Part shown: one piece after another, positions 4,934-5,025 of the stretch
How the letters are laid out: every line of letters starts with the position of its first letter
Numbering within the stretch: the stretch's first letter is position 1
From: CAZCDM01 sp964497475
Lineage (GTDB): Bacteria; Planctomycetota; Phycisphaerae; SM23-33
DNA length: 5,025 nt
Assembly: GCA_964497475.1 (NCBI GenBank)
Contig: CAZCDM010000177.1
Location: 1-5,025, forward strand
Reading direction: 5' to 3'
Position numbers and translations under genes: made by a program
The notes under the pieces: model-generated
The model's input: only the letters and a program-made list of their open reading frames with translations
Databases searched by the model: none
What the model was told of the DNA's origin: nothing

Positions 4934-4976
4934 GTCACCCTGAGCGAAGCCCGCAGGGCGAAGCCGAAGGGTCTCC
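4934..4976. repeat. dispersed CACCCTGAGCGAAG-type palindromic repeat with internal duplication
   Basis: GTCACCCTGAGCGAAG leads to CGAAGGGTCTC, with ACCCT (4937-4941) pairing to AGGGT (4968-4972). From general knowledge, GTCACCCTGAGCGAAGTCGAAGGGTC-like strings are dispersed in many bacterial genomes. This copy has GCGAAGCC twice (4944-4951 and 4958-4965), a 14-bp internal duplication that also makes an inner GCCC-GCA-GGGC hairpin. Confidence 0.6.
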
Positions 4977-5004
4977 TGACTTCGACATCCCCTTTGGATT
5001 GCGC

Positions 5005-5023
5005 TGTAAGTCTTTGTTTTACA
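5005..5023. repeat. partial AT-rich palindrome at the window edge
   Basis: TGTAA (5005-5009) pairs with TTACA (5019-5023) around a 9-nt loop. The structure may continue beyond the window, so its size and role cannot be judged. Across 4758-5025 as a whole I see repeats and hairpins but no convincing gene. Confidence 0.3.
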
Positions 5024-5025
5024 AG

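Noticed and set aside
4773..4976. Repeat island considered as a CRISPR array or an att site
   Set aside because: There are no regularly spaced identical repeats with unique spacers, no cas genes, no integrase and no tRNA nearby.

Overview
The window is GC-rich, gene-dense bacterial chromosome. Its makeup suggests a planctomycete-type bacterium (perhaps Phycisphaerae) or a relative. The reasons are a HEAT-repeat lipoprotein, a DapL-type aminotransferase, a non-heme uroporphyrinogen-decarboxylase-family enzyme, and small dispersed repeats between genes. This placement is an inference; the window has no rRNA or other decisive marker. I see no CRISPR array, tRNA, transposase, phage gene or defence gene.

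Left part (1-860, + strand): two short single-gene transcription units, each with its own promoter (good for the first, weak for the second) and a strong intrinsic terminator. The first is rplU (ribosomal protein L21, GTG start at 108), without the rpmA partner that usually follows it. The second is an unrecognised 67-residue protein at 604-807.

Middle (897-4089): a minus-strand HEAT-repeat lipoprotein gene (897-1745) diverges from a plus-strand pair. The 86-bp divergent intergenic region appears to hold two back-to-back promoters whose -35 boxes overlap on the palindrome TTGCCGCAA. The pair is a DapL2-like class I/II PLP aminotransferase (1832-3019) and a URO-D-superfamily protein (3022-4089). 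They are separated by 2 bp and almost certainly co-transcribed and translationally coupled. The aminotransferase probably supplies LL-diaminopimelate for lysine and peptidoglycan; the substrate of the URO-D-like partner cannot be read from the sequence.

Right part (4087-5025): the gap after the URO-D-like gene is filled by a MITE-like element. It consists of degenerate heptamer repeats (TGAGTTA type) in inverted orientation at the two ends and a 161-bp imperfect palindrome (4116-4276). The mismatches in its well-aligned arms would all be G-U pairs in a minus-strand RNA but C-A clashes in a plus-strand RNA. Just after the element comes an unrecognised 134-residue gene (4353-4757) with no visible ribosome-binding site. 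The last 268 bp hold no gene but contain a 9-nt tandem repeat, three GC-rich hairpins, a widely seen CACCCTGAGCGAAG-type repeat and a partial AT-rich palindrome cut by the window edge.

The palindromic element and the shared-core divergent promoter are the two items most worth a second look. No clearly new multi-gene system is visible.
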